Notes under the pieces: model-generated
What the model was told of the DNA's origin: nothing
What the model saw: only the letters and a program-made list of their open reading frames with translations
Database searches by the model: none
Assembly: GCF_039724765.1 (NCBI RefSeq)
Contig: NZ_CP155729.1
Location: 2,675,501-2,739,500, forward strand
DNA length: 64,000 nucleotides
Reading direction: 5' to 3'
Source: Sagittula stellata E-37
GTDB lineage: Bacteria > Pseudomonadota > Alphaproteobacteria > Rhodobacterales > Rhodobacteraceae
Position numbers and translations under genes: made by a program
Shown: positions 7,871 to 16,896 of the stretch, one piece after another
Layout of the letters: each line of letters starts with the position of its first letter
Position numbering within the stretch: position 1 is the stretch's first letter

Positions 7871-10336
7871 ATGGCCACTCTGTTCCGCTGGCTCCTCCGT
7901 CTGACCACCGCGCTGCTGATCCTTGCGCTGGTCGGGATACTGCTGGCCCGCCATCTCGCCGTGCGGTCGTTGCCCGAGTACGACAAGACCCGCCCCACCG
8001 CCGGGATCACCGCCGACATCGAGATCGTGCGCGACAACAACGCCGTGCCGCACATCATGGCGCTGTCGGACCGGGACGCCTTTTTCGGGCTGGGCTACGT
8101 CCACGCTCAGGACCGCCTGTGGCAAATGATGCTATTGCGCCGCACCGCGCAGGGCCGCCTGTCCGAGATCTTCGGGGCGAAGACCGTGCGCACCGATACT
8201 CTGTTGCGCCGTCTCGACCTCTATCCGCTGTCCGTCGCCTCCGTCGCGCACCAGGACCCCCGCACGCTAGACGCGCTGGAGGCCTATGCCGCAGGTGTCA
8301 ACGCTCGCATTTCCGAGATCAACGCCGAGGCGCTCGGGCGCGGCGCGCCGGAGTTCTTCCTGTTCGACTCCAGCCTGGCGCCCTGGCAGCCCGCCGACAG
8401 CATCGCCATCGTCAAGCTGATGGCCCTCCAGTTGACCGGTCACATCGGCGACGAGGTATTGCGCGCCCGCACCTCCCTGATGCTGGACGACGACACGCGG
8501 CTTTCCGACATCCTGCCCGACATTCCCGGAGAGGCGATCGCCGCCCTGCCGGAATACGCGGCGCTTTTTCCCGACAGCCCCCTGCCGCGTTACGCCGAAA
8601 GCACGCCGCCCGATCCGTTCCTGCCCGCCGTCCCGCCGCGCGGCCTTTCGGGAGCGTCGAACGCCTGGGCCGCGGCGCCGGAACGCTCCGCCGCGCGCGG
8701 CACGCTGCTGGCCAACGACCCGCATCTCGGGCTGACTGCACCCTCCATCTGGTATCTGGCGCGGATGCAGCTCCAGTCCGGCGGGGTCATCGGCGGCACC
8801 ATACCCGGCATCCCCGCGATCATGGTCGGCCGGTCGGAACACATCGCCTTCGGTCTCACCTCGTCCTACCTCGACGACCAGGACCTGCACATCGAGAAGC
8901 TGAACCCCGACAACCCCGAAGAGGTCCTGACCCCCGAGGGCTACAAGCCGTTCCGCACGCGCAAGTCGATCGTCGACATCAAGGACGAGGCGCCGATCAC
9001 CATCACCCTGCGCTTCACCGAAAACGGCCCCGTGCTGCCCGGGTCGCAATTCGACCTCGAAACCATCACGCCGCCGGGGCACGTCGTCTCGCTCAACTGG
9101 ACCGCGCTCTCGGCCGAGGACACCTCGATCTCCGCCGCCGTGGGGCTGATGATGGCGCAGGACGTGTCCGAGGCGATCGAGGTCTCGCGCGCCTATGTCG
9201 CGCCCTCGCAGAACCTGACGGTGATCGACGACACGACCGTCGCGATGAAGCTCGTGGGCCAGATGCCCCGCCGCGACCCCAATCACCAGAGCAAGGGCCG
9301 GCTGCCCTCGCCCGGCTGGATCGCGGAGAACCGCTGGCAGGGCAACCTGCCCTATTCCCAGAACCCGGAATTCCTCGCCCCGCGCGGCGGCATCGTCGGC
9401 AACACCAACAACAAGATCGTCGACCGGCCCTTTCCCGAGCACGTTTCCTTCGAATGGGGCGACAGCCAGCGCATCCAGCGCTGGAAGACGCTGATGCAGG
9501 GCCGCAAGGTGCACACCCGCGACAGCTTCATCGAGGCGCAGCTCGACACCGTGTCGCCCGCCGCGCGCACCCTCCTGCCGCTCATCGGGCGCGACCTGTG
9601 GTACACCACGGAGGCCGCCCCCGAAGGCACGCCCGAACGCCGCCGCCAGCAGGCGCTGGCGCTGCTCGCCGAATGGAACGGCGAGATGAACGAACACATG
9701 CCCGAACCGCTGATCTACGCGGCGTGGCTGCGCGCCCTTCAGGAACGGCTGATCCGCGACAACCTCGGCCCGCTTGCCGACGAATACACCCATGTGGAAC
9801 CGCTCTTCATCGAACGGGTCTTCCGCAACATCGACGGCGCCGCGTGGTGGTGCGACGTGATCCGCTCAGCCAAGATCGAAAGCTGTTCCGACATCGCGCG
9901 GCTGGCGCTCGACGACGCCCTTGTCTGGATCGACGAGACCTACGGCACCCAGCTCGAGGCGCTGCGCTGGGGCGACGCCCACGTGGCGATCCACCGGCAC
10001 CCTGTGCTGGGCGACATCCCCATCGTGCGCACCTTCGTCAACATCCGGCAGAACACCTCGGGCGGCGACTTCACGCTGCTGCGCGGGCGCACCGCCGGCA
10101 CCGGGTCGGAACCCTTCGCCAACGTCCACGCGGCGGGCTACCGTGGCGTCTACGACTTCGCCGATCCGGACAGCTCGGTCTTCATCATGTCGACGGGGCA
10201 GTCGGGCCACCCGCTGTCGCGGCACTACGACGACCTCGGACAGCTCTGGCGGCGCGGCGAATACATCCCCATGTCGCTGGACATCGACCTCGCCCGCGCG
10301 GCGGCCAGCGGCATCACCCGGCTCGTCAAGCCGTGA
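7871..10336 (+). CDS. penicillin-acylase-family Ntn hydrolase
   Basis: An 821-residue precursor with an N-terminal membrane anchor (residues ~11-27), so periplasmic. The alpha part carries the conserved HIMALSDRDAFFGLGYVHAQDR motif (residues ~61-82). The autocatalytic cleavage nucleophile is Ser263 in LSGASNAWA (codon at 8657), and NDPHLGL follows ~25 residues later, as in the family. These enzymes cleave amides such as penicillin G, cephalosporins, acyl-homoserine lactones or other N-acyl compounds. The substrate cannot be assigned from sequence. RBS GGAGAAGGAA precedes the ATG. The stop overlaps the GTG of the downstream kinase, so the pair is translationally coupled. Confidence 0.9.
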   Translation: MATLFRWLLRLTTALLILALVGILLARHLAVRSLPEYDKTRPTAGITADIEIVRDNNAVPHIMALSDRDAFFGLGYVHAQDRLWQMMLLRRTAQGRLSEIFGAKTVRTDTLLRRLDLYPLSVASVAHQDPRTLDALEAYAAGVNARISEINAEALGRGAPEFFLFDSSLAPWQPADSIAIVKLMALQLTGHIGDEVLRARTSLMLDDDTRLSDILPDIPGEAIAALPEYAALFPDSPLPRYAESTPPDPFLPAVPPRGLSGASNAWAAAPERSAARGTLLANDPHLGLTAPSIWYLARMQLQSGGVIGGTIPGIPAIMVGRSEHIAFGLTSSYLDDQDLHIEKLNPDNPEEVLTPEGYKPFRTRKSIVDIKDEAPITITLRFTENGPVLPGSQFDLETITPPGHVVSLNWTALSAEDTSISAAVGLMMAQDVSEAIEVSRAYVAPSQNLTVIDDTTVAMKLVGQMPRRDPNHQSKGRLPSPGWIAENRWQGNLPYSQNPEFLAPRGGIVGNTNNKIVDRPFPEHVSFEWGDSQRIQRWKTLMQGRKVHTRDSFIEAQLDTVSPAARTLLPLIGRDLWYTTEAAPEGTPERRRQQALALLAEWNGEMNEHMPEPLIYAAWLRALQERLIRDNLGPLADEYTHVEPLFIERVFRNIDGAAWWCDVIRSAKIESCSDIARLALDDALVWIDETYGTQLEALRWGDAHVAIHRHPVLGDIPIVRTFVNIRQNTSGGDFTLLRGRTAGTGSEPFANVHAAGYRGVYDFADPDSSVFIMSTGQSGHPLSRHYDDLGQLWRRGEYIPMSLDIDLARAAASGITRLVKP

Positions 10337-11259
10337 TCTCCCCGGCGGAGGCGGAGCCAAGGGCCGCAGCCGCGCTCAGGGCCCTAGGGACAAGGGCCGG
10401 CCCCCAGCCGTTGCGCCCCGACGCCGCGCCGGGACAGGCTCAGCTCTTCCGCGCCGGCACGCTTCTGGTGAAGGTCTACAGCCCCGATGCCGCCGATCGC
10501 GCCCTGCGGCAGGCCACCCGCCAGCAGGCGCTGGCCGAGGCCATGGGCCAGGGCCGCCACCGCGTGCCACCGGTGCTGTCCTGCGCCGATGCCACCCTCG
10601 TGATGCCGTGGATCGACGGCGCCGACCTCGCCACGCTGCACGCGGCAGCGTCGGACACCTCGGACCCCGGCAACGATCCGGGCACGCTGGCCGGTCACTG
10701 GCTCGCCGCCTTCCACGGCCTCACCCGCCGCCGCTTCCCCTTCCGTCCGGCGGGGCACGTCAACTGGCTCGACCGTCTGATCCAGCAGGCGCAGGCCGGT
10801 GACAGGGCCATCCCCGACCTGCCCGCCTTCATCGACGCCGTGCGCCACACGCAGGCCATGGCCGGGGGCGCCCGCAAGCAGAAGGCCACCCGCGCCGTCA
10901 CCCACCGCGACATGACGCTGTCGAACCTCCTGCACGACGGCCACGTGACCTGGGGCATCGACGTGGAGAACACGCGCGAAGACGAACCGCTGCGCGATCT
11001 CTTCACCCTCGCGCTCGACCTCTCCACGCTCCCCGGTCCGCACGGCCCCGACCCATTGGTCGCGGCCTACGCCGACACGCACACCGCGCCGCCGGTCCAT
11101 GCTTTTCTGCAACGCTGTTTCTGCCACTGGGTCTGGGCCAACACGCCGTCCGTCCCCTCGCGCAGGCATGCCGCCCGGCTTGCGGTGGCACGCAGCCACC
11201 TCGACACCGGACAGCCGGTCTTCACCCAGTCGCCGGGGACCGGCGCGCCGTTCGCGTAG
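10333..11259 (+). CDS. APH-type phosphotransferase (aminoglycoside/choline-kinase fold)
   Basis: A 308-residue kinase-fold protein. A phosphate-handling Lys lies in LLVKVYS (Lys47), the catalytic loop is THRDMTLSN (Asp193, Asn198), and the metal-binding Asp is in WGIDVEN (Asp210), matching the Brenner motif of APH/choline kinases. The start is GTG overlapping the acylase stop (GTGA); no better start lies in the frame. The family phosphorylates small hydroxyl compounds (aminoglycosides, choline, homoserine, sugars) or acts on lipid A-type substrates. The tight coupling to an N-acyl hydrolase suggests that it acts on a product released by that enzyme, or on a shared target; this is inference. 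Confidence 0.75.
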   Translation: MISPAEAEPRAAAALRALGTRAGPQPLRPDAAPGQAQLFRAGTLLVKVYSPDAADRALRQATRQQALAEAMGQGRHRVPPVLSCADATLVMPWIDGADLATLHAAASDTSDPGNDPGTLAGHWLAAFHGLTRRRFPFRPAGHVNWLDRLIQQAQAGDRAIPDLPAFIDAVRHTQAMAGGARKQKATRAVTHRDMTLSNLLHDGHVTWGIDVENTREDEPLRDLFTLALDLSTLPGPHGPDPLVAAYADTHTAPPVHAFLQRCFCHWVWANTPSVPSRRHAARLAVARSHLDTGQPVFTQSPGTGAPFA

Positions 11260-11555
11260 GGTGGGCGTTCCGGCCCGCAGGGCCGGGTTGGCCACCGTGC
11301 CTCAGCCACCTCCCAACCGCGCCCGATTGCCGCGTTAACCACGTTTTCCGAGCGTCGCGGGCCAAAGGTTACCAACCGGCCGGTTCGGCCCCCCGAAACG
11401 GCCGGTTCACCCCTTACAGGCCGGAAACCTTGCTGAAAAAACCGGAAATCGTTGTGGAGCTGCCGGGGCTGTCGCACAAGACCTGCCCGTTGCATCGCCC
11501 CCGCGCGGCGTCTTAACCCCGCCGCGCGCGCCGTTAAGGATGACAGGGTTAACGC
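11260..11555. other. convergent intergenic region with palindromes, no gene seen
   Basis: Almost 300 bases between the convergent kinase and hflX genes. It holds a 7-bp GC hairpin (11270-11286, CCGGCCC gca GGGCCGG) that may terminate the plus-strand operon, a perfect 12-bp palindrome AACCGGCCGGTT (11374-11385), a second GGCCGGTT copy just after it, and five TTAA-containing sites. No convincing reading frame or known RNA family was recognised. Confidence 0.5.
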
Positions 11556-12809
11556 CTAAAGCTGACCGAAACGCGCCCGGTCCCGCGCCGACCATGTCAC
11601 CGTCAGCGCATAGCCGTCCTCGGTCTGGCGCTCGTCCTCCACCAACCCCTTTTCGAACAGCCACGCCCGCTTGCGCCCCTCGTCGAACGCAAGTGTCAGA
11701 GCCTCGGTCCGCCGCTCCTCGCCGAGCGCCTCCGTCACCGCGTCAAGGAAGCCGTCCAGCCCCTCTCCGGTCACGGCAGAGACCGCGAAGATACCCGCGT
11801 CCCGGTCCGCGCGGGCCTCAGTCGCGACTTTAACATCGCCCGACAACCTATCGATCTTGTTCCACAATTCGATCTGAGGCGTGCCCTCATCGACACCCAA
11901 TCCGTCCAGGATCGTGCGCACGTCCTCTGCCTGCGCATCGGTCTCGGGATGGGAAATGTCGCGCACGTGCACGATGACGTCCGCTGCCAGCACCTCCTCC
12001 AGCGTGGCCCGGAAGGCCGCCACCAGTTCGGTCGGCAGGTCGCTGATGAATCCCACCGTGTCCGACAGGATCACATCCGCGCCAGTCGGCAGGCGCACCG
12101 CCCGCATGGTCGGGTCGAGCGTGGCGAAAAGCATGTCCTTCGCCATCACCTCCGCCCCGGTCAACCGATTGAAAAGTGTGGATTTTCCGGCGTTCGTATA
12201 ACCAACGAGGGCAACGATCGGATAGGGCACCTTGGCCCGCGCCTTGCGGTGCAGTTCGCGGGTCTTGACCACCTTCTCAAGCTGCCTGCGCAACCGCACA
12301 AGCTGCTCGTCGATGGCGCGCCGGTCCGCCTCGATCTGCGTCTCGCCCGGACCGCCGACGAATCCCAATCCGCCGCGCTGGCGCTCAAGGTGGGTCCAGG
12401 CCCTGACCAGCCGCGTCCGCTGATAGCTGAGCGCCGCCATTTCCACCTGCAGCACACCTTCCCGCGTCGCCGCCCGGTCGCTGAAGATCTCAAGGATCAG
12501 CCCCGTCCGGTCCAGCAGCTTGACCTTCCACTCGCGTTCCAGGTTGCGTTGCTGAACCGGCGTCACCGGGCCGTCGACCAGCACCAGCTCCACCTCGTTT
12601 TCGAGGATCAACTCCTTGAGTTCGCTGATCTTTCCGGAACCGAACAACATGCCGGGATGCGGATCGCGCAACGGCACGACCGTTTCGCCCACAACCTCCA
12701 GGTCGGGGAGCGCGCGCGCCAGCGACACCGCCTCCTCCAGCGCCATTTCGGGATCGCGGCGCCGGTCCGGAGTACGGATGTTGGGATGCAGAACCCAGGC
12801 GCGGGTCAC
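11556..12809 (-). CDS. hflX: HflX ribosome-associated GTPase
   Basis: A 417-residue GTPase. The N-terminal HflX glycine-rich ATP-binding domain has PGMLFGSGK and LVDGPVTPVQQRNLE, then the coiled-coil linker with the family signature GGLGFVGGPGETQIE. The G domain shows GYTNAGKSTLFN (G1), DTVGFI (G3) and NKID (G4). HflX binds the 50S subunit and splits stalled or hibernating 70S ribosomes. The start is a GTG 17 bases after the hfq stop; hfq-hflX adjacency is conserved widely in proteobacteria, including E. coli. Confidence 0.95.
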   Translation of the reverse strand: MTRAWVLHPNIRTPDRRRDPEMALEEAVSLARALPDLEVVGETVVPLRDPHPGMLFGSGKISELKELILENEVELVLVDGPVTPVQQRNLEREWKVKLLDRTGLILEIFSDRAATREGVLQVEMAALSYQRTRLVRAWTHLERQRGGLGFVGGPGETQIEADRRAIDEQLVRLRRQLEKVVKTRELHRKARAKVPYPIVALVGYTNAGKSTLFNRLTGAEVMAKDMLFATLDPTMRAVRLPTGADVILSDTVGFISDLPTELVAAFRATLEEVLAADVIVHVRDISHPETDAQAEDVRTILDGLGVDEGTPQIELWNKIDRLSGDVKVATEARADRDAGIFAVSAVTGEGLDGFLDAVTEALGEERRTEALTLAFDEGRKRAWLFEKGLVEDERQTEDGYALTVTWSARDRARFGQL

Positions 12810-12826
12810 ATGAGGGTCATGTTCCC

Positions 12827-13063
12827 TCAGTTGTCTTCCCCGTCGTACAGGTTGATCGGCTGACCCGGCATGATCGTGGAAATCGCGTGCTTGTACACAA
12901 GCTGAGACTGCCCGTCACGACGCAGCAGAACGCAGAAGTTGTCGAACCAGGTGATGACACCCTGCAATTTCACGCCGTTGATCAGGAACACCGTCACCGG
13001 CACCTTGGTCTTGCGTACGTGATTGAGGAATGCGTCCTGAAGGTTCTGTCTGTCGGAAGCCAT
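12827..13063 (-). CDS. hfq: RNA chaperone Hfq
   Basis: The 78-residue form has the full Sm fold. Sm1 spans [20 protein letters not shown] and Sm2 is the YKHAISTI motif (residues ~55-62), with the proximal-face QxxxLN-type N-terminus ([10 protein letters not shown]). It mediates sRNA-mRNA pairing and mRNA stability. I chose the internal ATG (MASDRQNLQ) because it gives the usual alphaproteobacterial length and an AAAGGC site lies upstream. The frame is also open for 45 codons to an ATG at 13198 that overlaps the trkH stop, allowing a 123-residue form (see findings). Located between trkH and hflX. Confidence 0.95.
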   Translation of the reverse strand: MASDRQNLQDAFLNHVRKTKVPVTVFLINGVKLQGVITWFDNFCVLLRRDGQSQLVYKHAISTIMPGQPINLYDGEDN

Positions 13064-13190
13064 TGGTTTGCCTTTGTTCTTGCCTTTGGCCCGTCCCTCG
13101 GGGCCGCCCACGTCTTCGGGAGTATGCGTTGCCACTTCCGGAGTTTCCAGACGCAATTTCAAGGTTTTTCGCACCCGCGGTGCCTCTGTG

Positions 13191-14699
13191 TCATCCACGC
13201 CAACTCTCCGGGCTAAGCATCACGATCACGGCCAGCAGCTCAAGCCGACCGAGCACCATCGCACCGCAAAGGATCACCTTTGCATGCCACGCATAGAGCC
13301 CGAGGTCTATGGGGATTGATGGCGCTACGTCAATCAAGGGTCCGGTGTTGGCCAGCGTGGCGATGGTCAGCACCGTCGCCTGCTCGAAGTTCAACCCGTA
13401 AAGCCCCAGTACCATTGTCAAAAGCGAAAGCGTCACTGCGAACAGCATGAAGAAGACCCAGGCGATGAACGCGCCCTCCCTCCGCATCCTACGGCCCAAC
13501 AGCCCGGCACCGCCGACCGAGGAAGGATGCACCAGCCGCTCGATCTCGCGCTGGCCGTTGAGGTACAGCGCGTAGACCCGCAGCAGCTTTACCCCGCCCG
13601 CTGTCGTCGCCACGCCGCCGCCCAGCAACGCCAGCCCCATCAGGATTATCCCCGGCGTCGACAGGCCCGACCAATCCTGAGCCGTGGCCCACTCGGAGCT
13701 GAGAAAACCGTTTGTCGTCAAGAAGCTGGCGGCGGTGAACAGCCCGCCCCACAGCGCCTTGAGCCCGGCCAGTGCGTTCTGCTCGTCCCCGATGTCGAAC
13801 GCTGCCGCCCAGTGGCGCGCGAACAAGACCAGGGGCACGACGATGATGATAAGAAGACCCAGCCGGAATTCGGCATCGTAGTAAAGGCCCCGCTCGTTGC
13901 GGGTGTCGGACGAAAACGTCTGCCGCGACAGGGCGAAGGCGAGGAACAGGAAAAGGATCGCCTCACCCCACATGCCGCTGGGCGCGTTTTCGACGCCTCC
14001 GACGGGCGAGATGCCCGAGGTCGACATGACCGACATGGCGTGTGTGAGGGCGACCAGCGGCGTGTCGCCCGCCACCAGCAGCATCACAGCCAACGCCAGT
14101 GTCAGCCCGACATACAGCGGCACCAGAGCCTCGGCGCTGCGCATCAGCCGGAACCCCGGGTTCGACGTCGTGCTGCGCGCCACGCCCGGCAGGATGGCCT
14201 GACCGGGCTCGCCCGCCGCCGTCACTTCGAACCCGCCAAGCGCCAGCGGTGCAAGAATGGCAGAGGCCGCCACCCACATGAGCATCCCCCCCAGCCAGCC
14301 GACCTGCGCGCGCCACAGGTGTTCCGGCCCCGACAGGCGCGCCGGGTCGAACAGCGTGGCTCCGGTGGTGGTGAAGCTCGAAACCATCTCGAAATAGGCG
14401 CTGTCGAAGGTGGTTGTGCGCACCGCTTCATAGAACGGCACGGCCATCATCAGCGGCAGAAGCAGGAAGCCGGCGGCCAGTGCAAGCAACTGACGCATCG
14501 CGCTTTTGTTGTGCTCGCGGTTGGCCATGGCGATGGCAATCAGCGTCGTCAGCACCAGCCCGATGATCCCGGCGTAGAAGAAGCTGCGCGAGTCGTGGAA
14601 TTCCTCGATCGCCAGTGCATAGGCAGCGGGCAGAAACATCGAGACCGACGTCATGCCCATCAGCAGAAGGAACAGCGGCAGACGCAGGAGAACCGTCAT
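13191..14699 (-). CDS. trkH: TrkH-family potassium uptake channel subunit
   Basis: A 502-residue polytopic membrane protein of the TrkH/KtrB superfamily, with four M1-P-M2 units. Pore-loop glycine sequences are visible as [10 protein letters not shown] (~residue 110), [13 protein letters not shown] (~residue 225), FLTTNGFLS (~residue 314) and LANTGPLID (~residue 460), as expected for the four selectivity filters. With TrkA it forms the NAD/ATP-gated K+ uptake system of the inner membrane. It lies 57 bases downstream of trkA. Its stop codon overlaps an ATG in the hfq frame. Confidence 0.93.
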   Translation of the reverse strand: MTVLLRLPLFLLLMGMTSVSMFLPAAYALAIEEFHDSRSFFYAGIIGLVLTTLIAIAMANREHNKSAMRQLLALAAGFLLLPLMMAVPFYEAVRTTTFDSAYFEMVSSFTTTGATLFDPARLSGPEHLWRAQVGWLGGMLMWVAASAILAPLALGGFEVTAAGEPGQAILPGVARSTTSNPGFRLMRSAEALVPLYVGLTLALAVMLLVAGDTPLVALTHAMSVMSTSGISPVGGVENAPSGMWGEAILFLFLAFALSRQTFSSDTRNERGLYYDAEFRLGLLIIIVVPLVLFARHWAAAFDIGDEQNALAGLKALWGGLFTAASFLTTNGFLSSEWATAQDWSGLSTPGIILMGLALLGGGVATTAGGVKLLRVYALYLNGQREIERLVHPSSVGGAGLLGRRMRREGAFIAWVFFMLFAVTLSLLTMVLGLYGLNFEQATVLTIATLANTGPLIDVAPSIPIDLGLYAWHAKVILCGAMVLGRLELLAVIVMLSPESWRG

Positions 14700-14756
14700 G
14701 CGCCAGTCTCTGCCGGTCGCCGATCAGAGGGATGTGCCGCGCGGCGGGTCATGGGA

Positions 14757-16133
14757 TCAGAAGAAGTCGATGGAGACCTGCAGAAGGCGTTCCACCTCCG
14801 GCACGTCGCCCGACAGGCTGAAGAGCACGATCTGGTCGCCGTCCTCGATCCGCAGGCCGCCCGTGGGCTTCACGACCTTGTCGCCTTTGCGGACCGCCCC
14901 CACAAGCACCCCTTCGGGGAAGTCGATGTCGCGGATCATCGCCCCGGCGATGGGCGAGGTCGACAGGACCTCGGCCTCGATCACCTCGGCCTCGGCATCG
15001 CCGATGGAATAGACCGTGCGCACCTTGCCATGGCGGATATGGCGCAGGATCGAGGACACAGTGGTGGAGCGCGGGTTGATGTAGGCGTCGATGCCGAGCG
15101 GTTCCATCAGCGGCACAAGCGTCGGGTCGTTGATCAGAACGATCACCATGGGGCAGCCGGCCGCCTTGGCGCGCACCGCAGCCAGCATGTTGACCTTGTC
15201 GTCGTCCGTCACGAACAGCGCGGCATCGGCGCGTTCCACACCGGCCTCGGACAGCAAGGCCCGGTCGAGCCCGTCGCCGTGCAGGACGATGGTACGTTCC
15301 AGTTCCTCGGCGGCGCGTTCGGCCTGCTTGCGGTCGCGTTCGATGACCTTGGCGCGGATGCGTTCGGTCTTTTTTTCAAGGCGCCTCGCCACCGCCAGTC
15401 CGACGTTGCCGCCGCCGACAATCACCACGCGCTCCTGCTTGCGGTAGGTCTTGCCGAAGATCTCCAGTGTCCGGCCGATGTCGTCGGCGTGCACCATCAC
15501 ATAAGCGCTGTCCCCGGCAAATAGCTGGTCGCCGCTTTCCGGCGCGAACAGTGTGCCCTCGCGCCGGACGCCGACCACGACCGCGCGCAGGGTCGAAAAC
15601 AGGTCGGTCAACTGCCTGAGGGGTGTGTTGATAACGGGCGACTCCGGGTCGATGGACAACCCCATGAGCTGCGCCTGCCCGTCCAGGAATTTCTCCGTAT
15701 CGAAGGCGACAGGCGCGGCAAGCCGTTGCAGCGCCGCCTCCGCCACCTCGCGCTCGGGCGAGATCACCACGTCGATGGGCATGTGGTCGCGCCGGTAAAG
15801 GTCGGAATAGATGGCGGTCAGGTAGCTTTCGGCCCGCAGCCGCGCGACCTTGCGCGGCACGGCAAAGACCGAATGCGCCACCTGACAGGTGACCATGTTG
15901 ACTTCGTCCGAATGAGTCGCGGCGATAACCATGTCGGCGTCGCGGGCCCCCGCGCGATCCAGAACATCGGGATAGGAGGCGAAACCGGCAATGCCCTGCA
16001 CGTCGAGCGAGTCGGTGGCGCGGCGCACGAGATCGGGGTTGCTGTCCACAACGGTCACATCGTTGCGCTCACCGGACAGGTGTCGCGCGATCTGCCAACC
16101 GACCTGGCCCGCCCCACAGATGATGACCTTCAT
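14757..16133 (-). CDS. trkA: Trk potassium transporter gating subunit TrkA
   Basis: A 458-residue cytoplasmic regulator with two RCK (TrkA-N/TrkA-C) repeats. The first nucleotide-binding site is IICGAGQVGWQIARHLSG (residues ~4-21); the second is VIVGGGNVGLAVARRLEKK (~residue 234). Each is followed by a TrkA-C domain, and the length is that of E. coli TrkA. It binds NAD(H)/ATP and gates TrkH. In Rhodobacteraceae trkAH lie directly downstream of ntrYX as here, which suggests shared transcription, though a lipoprotein gene and a 123-base gap separate them in this genome. Confidence 0.95.
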   Translation of the reverse strand: MKVIICGAGQVGWQIARHLSGERNDVTVVDSNPDLVRRATDSLDVQGIAGFASYPDVLDRAGARDADMVIAATHSDEVNMVTCQVAHSVFAVPRKVARLRAESYLTAIYSDLYRRDHMPIDVVISPEREVAEAALQRLAAPVAFDTEKFLDGQAQLMGLSIDPESPVINTPLRQLTDLFSTLRAVVVGVRREGTLFAPESGDQLFAGDSAYVMVHADDIGRTLEIFGKTYRKQERVVIVGGGNVGLAVARRLEKKTERIRAKVIERDRKQAERAAEELERTIVLHGDGLDRALLSEAGVERADAALFVTDDDKVNMLAAVRAKAAGCPMVIVLINDPTLVPLMEPLGIDAYINPRSTTVSSILRHIRHGKVRTVYSIGDAEAEVIEAEVLSTSPIAGAMIRDIDFPEGVLVGAVRKGDKVVKPTGGLRIEDGDQIVLFSLSGDVPEVERLLQVSIDFF

Positions 16134-16256
16134 GGCCCGCCCTCACAGGTTTTCAACCGGCATGACACGCGCAAGACACCTCGTCAACGTCTTGGGCGCG
16201 TGGCGCGGCACCCCATCCTGTACATCCTCATCGGTGCGGAAACGCCGCACAAGGGG

Positions 16257-16865
16257 TCACCGTCCTTCGGCGACCCGGGCCTTCCATTCACGTTTCCAGG
16301 CGAACACCTCCTCACGCGAATCCCAGTGGTAGCGCGGGTCTTCCAACGTCTTGCTCCACCACAGCCGGCCCAAGCCCTGCCGCCAGGGATCCAGGACGAT
16401 ACCCTGCTCAAAGCTTGCGCCCTTGGCCGACACGATCAGCACCGAATGCTCCAGCGAGACATTGCGCGAATTCGCGATGGCGCGGTGCAGGTCGATGGTC
16501 TTCAGGTCCAGCCGCCACATGGCGCGTTGCAGGTCGTCCGCCCAGTCCTTGCACAAACCACGCGGCTTCAGCCCGTGGTTTACCTTCATGTTGTGGATCA
16601 GCGGAGGATCGACGACGCCCCATTCCTTAGCCCAGACCAGCGGTTCCCTGACCGCGACCTCGGCCACCCGTTCTGCCTCGGCGGGGTCGATGCCGGGGCC
16701 GAGGGCCAGGATGTCCCGCTTCAGGGAAGCGATCTTGGCGGCTTCCGCCGATTGCGTCGCGGCAAAATTCATTGCCTCCGCGGGCACACGCTGGTCGGCG
16801 GGCATGCCACAGCCTGCCAGCCCCATGCTCAGCAGGCACAGGCCCGCAACCACTGTCCGTTTCAT
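16257..16865 (-). CDS. lipoprotein with a transglutaminase-like Cys-His-Asp triad
   Basis: A 202-residue protein with a lipoprotein signal peptide (lipobox GLAGC, Cys19). The mature part has GLCKDWADDL (Cys105), EHSVLIVS (His140) and VLDPW (Asp159), in the order and spacing of transglutaminase/BTLCP-type papain-like enzymes, and ends in a Trp-rich tail (LWWSKTLEDPRYHW). I therefore infer a periplasmic cysteine peptidase, amidase or non-catalytic relative; no characterised homologue is known to me. The ATG after GAGGCAGTG was preferred to the adjacent GTG. It starts 31 bases after ntrX, so it is probably in the ntrYX transcript. Confidence 0.7.
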   Translation of the reverse strand: MKRTVVAGLCLLSMGLAGCGMPADQRVPAEAMNFAATQSAEAAKIASLKRDILALGPGIDPAEAERVAEVAVREPLVWAKEWGVVDPPLIHNMKVNHGLKPRGLCKDWADDLQRAMWRLDLKTIDLHRAIANSRNVSLEHSVLIVSAKGASFEQGIVLDPWRQGLGRLWWSKTLEDPRYHWDSREEVFAWKREWKARVAEGR

Positions 16866-16896
16866 CACTGCCTCGTCTGCCTTTTTCGCGCGCCGC

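Noticed and set aside
8119..10332. Long open frame in the +1 alternative frame ahead of the kinase gene
   Set aside because: It lies within the acylase gene, is Arg/Ala/Pro-rich as expected of high-GC shadow frames and has no motifs; only the part from 10333 on is the kinase.
11260..11555. CtrA sites from several TTAA motifs
   Set aside because: None shows the TTAA-N7-TTAA spacing (the closest is 11 bases apart), and the region lies between convergent gene ends.
13527..15524. 665-codon open frame on the plus strand
   Set aside because: Antisense to trkH and trkA, which have clear family motifs; the frame is His/Gln/Arg-rich.
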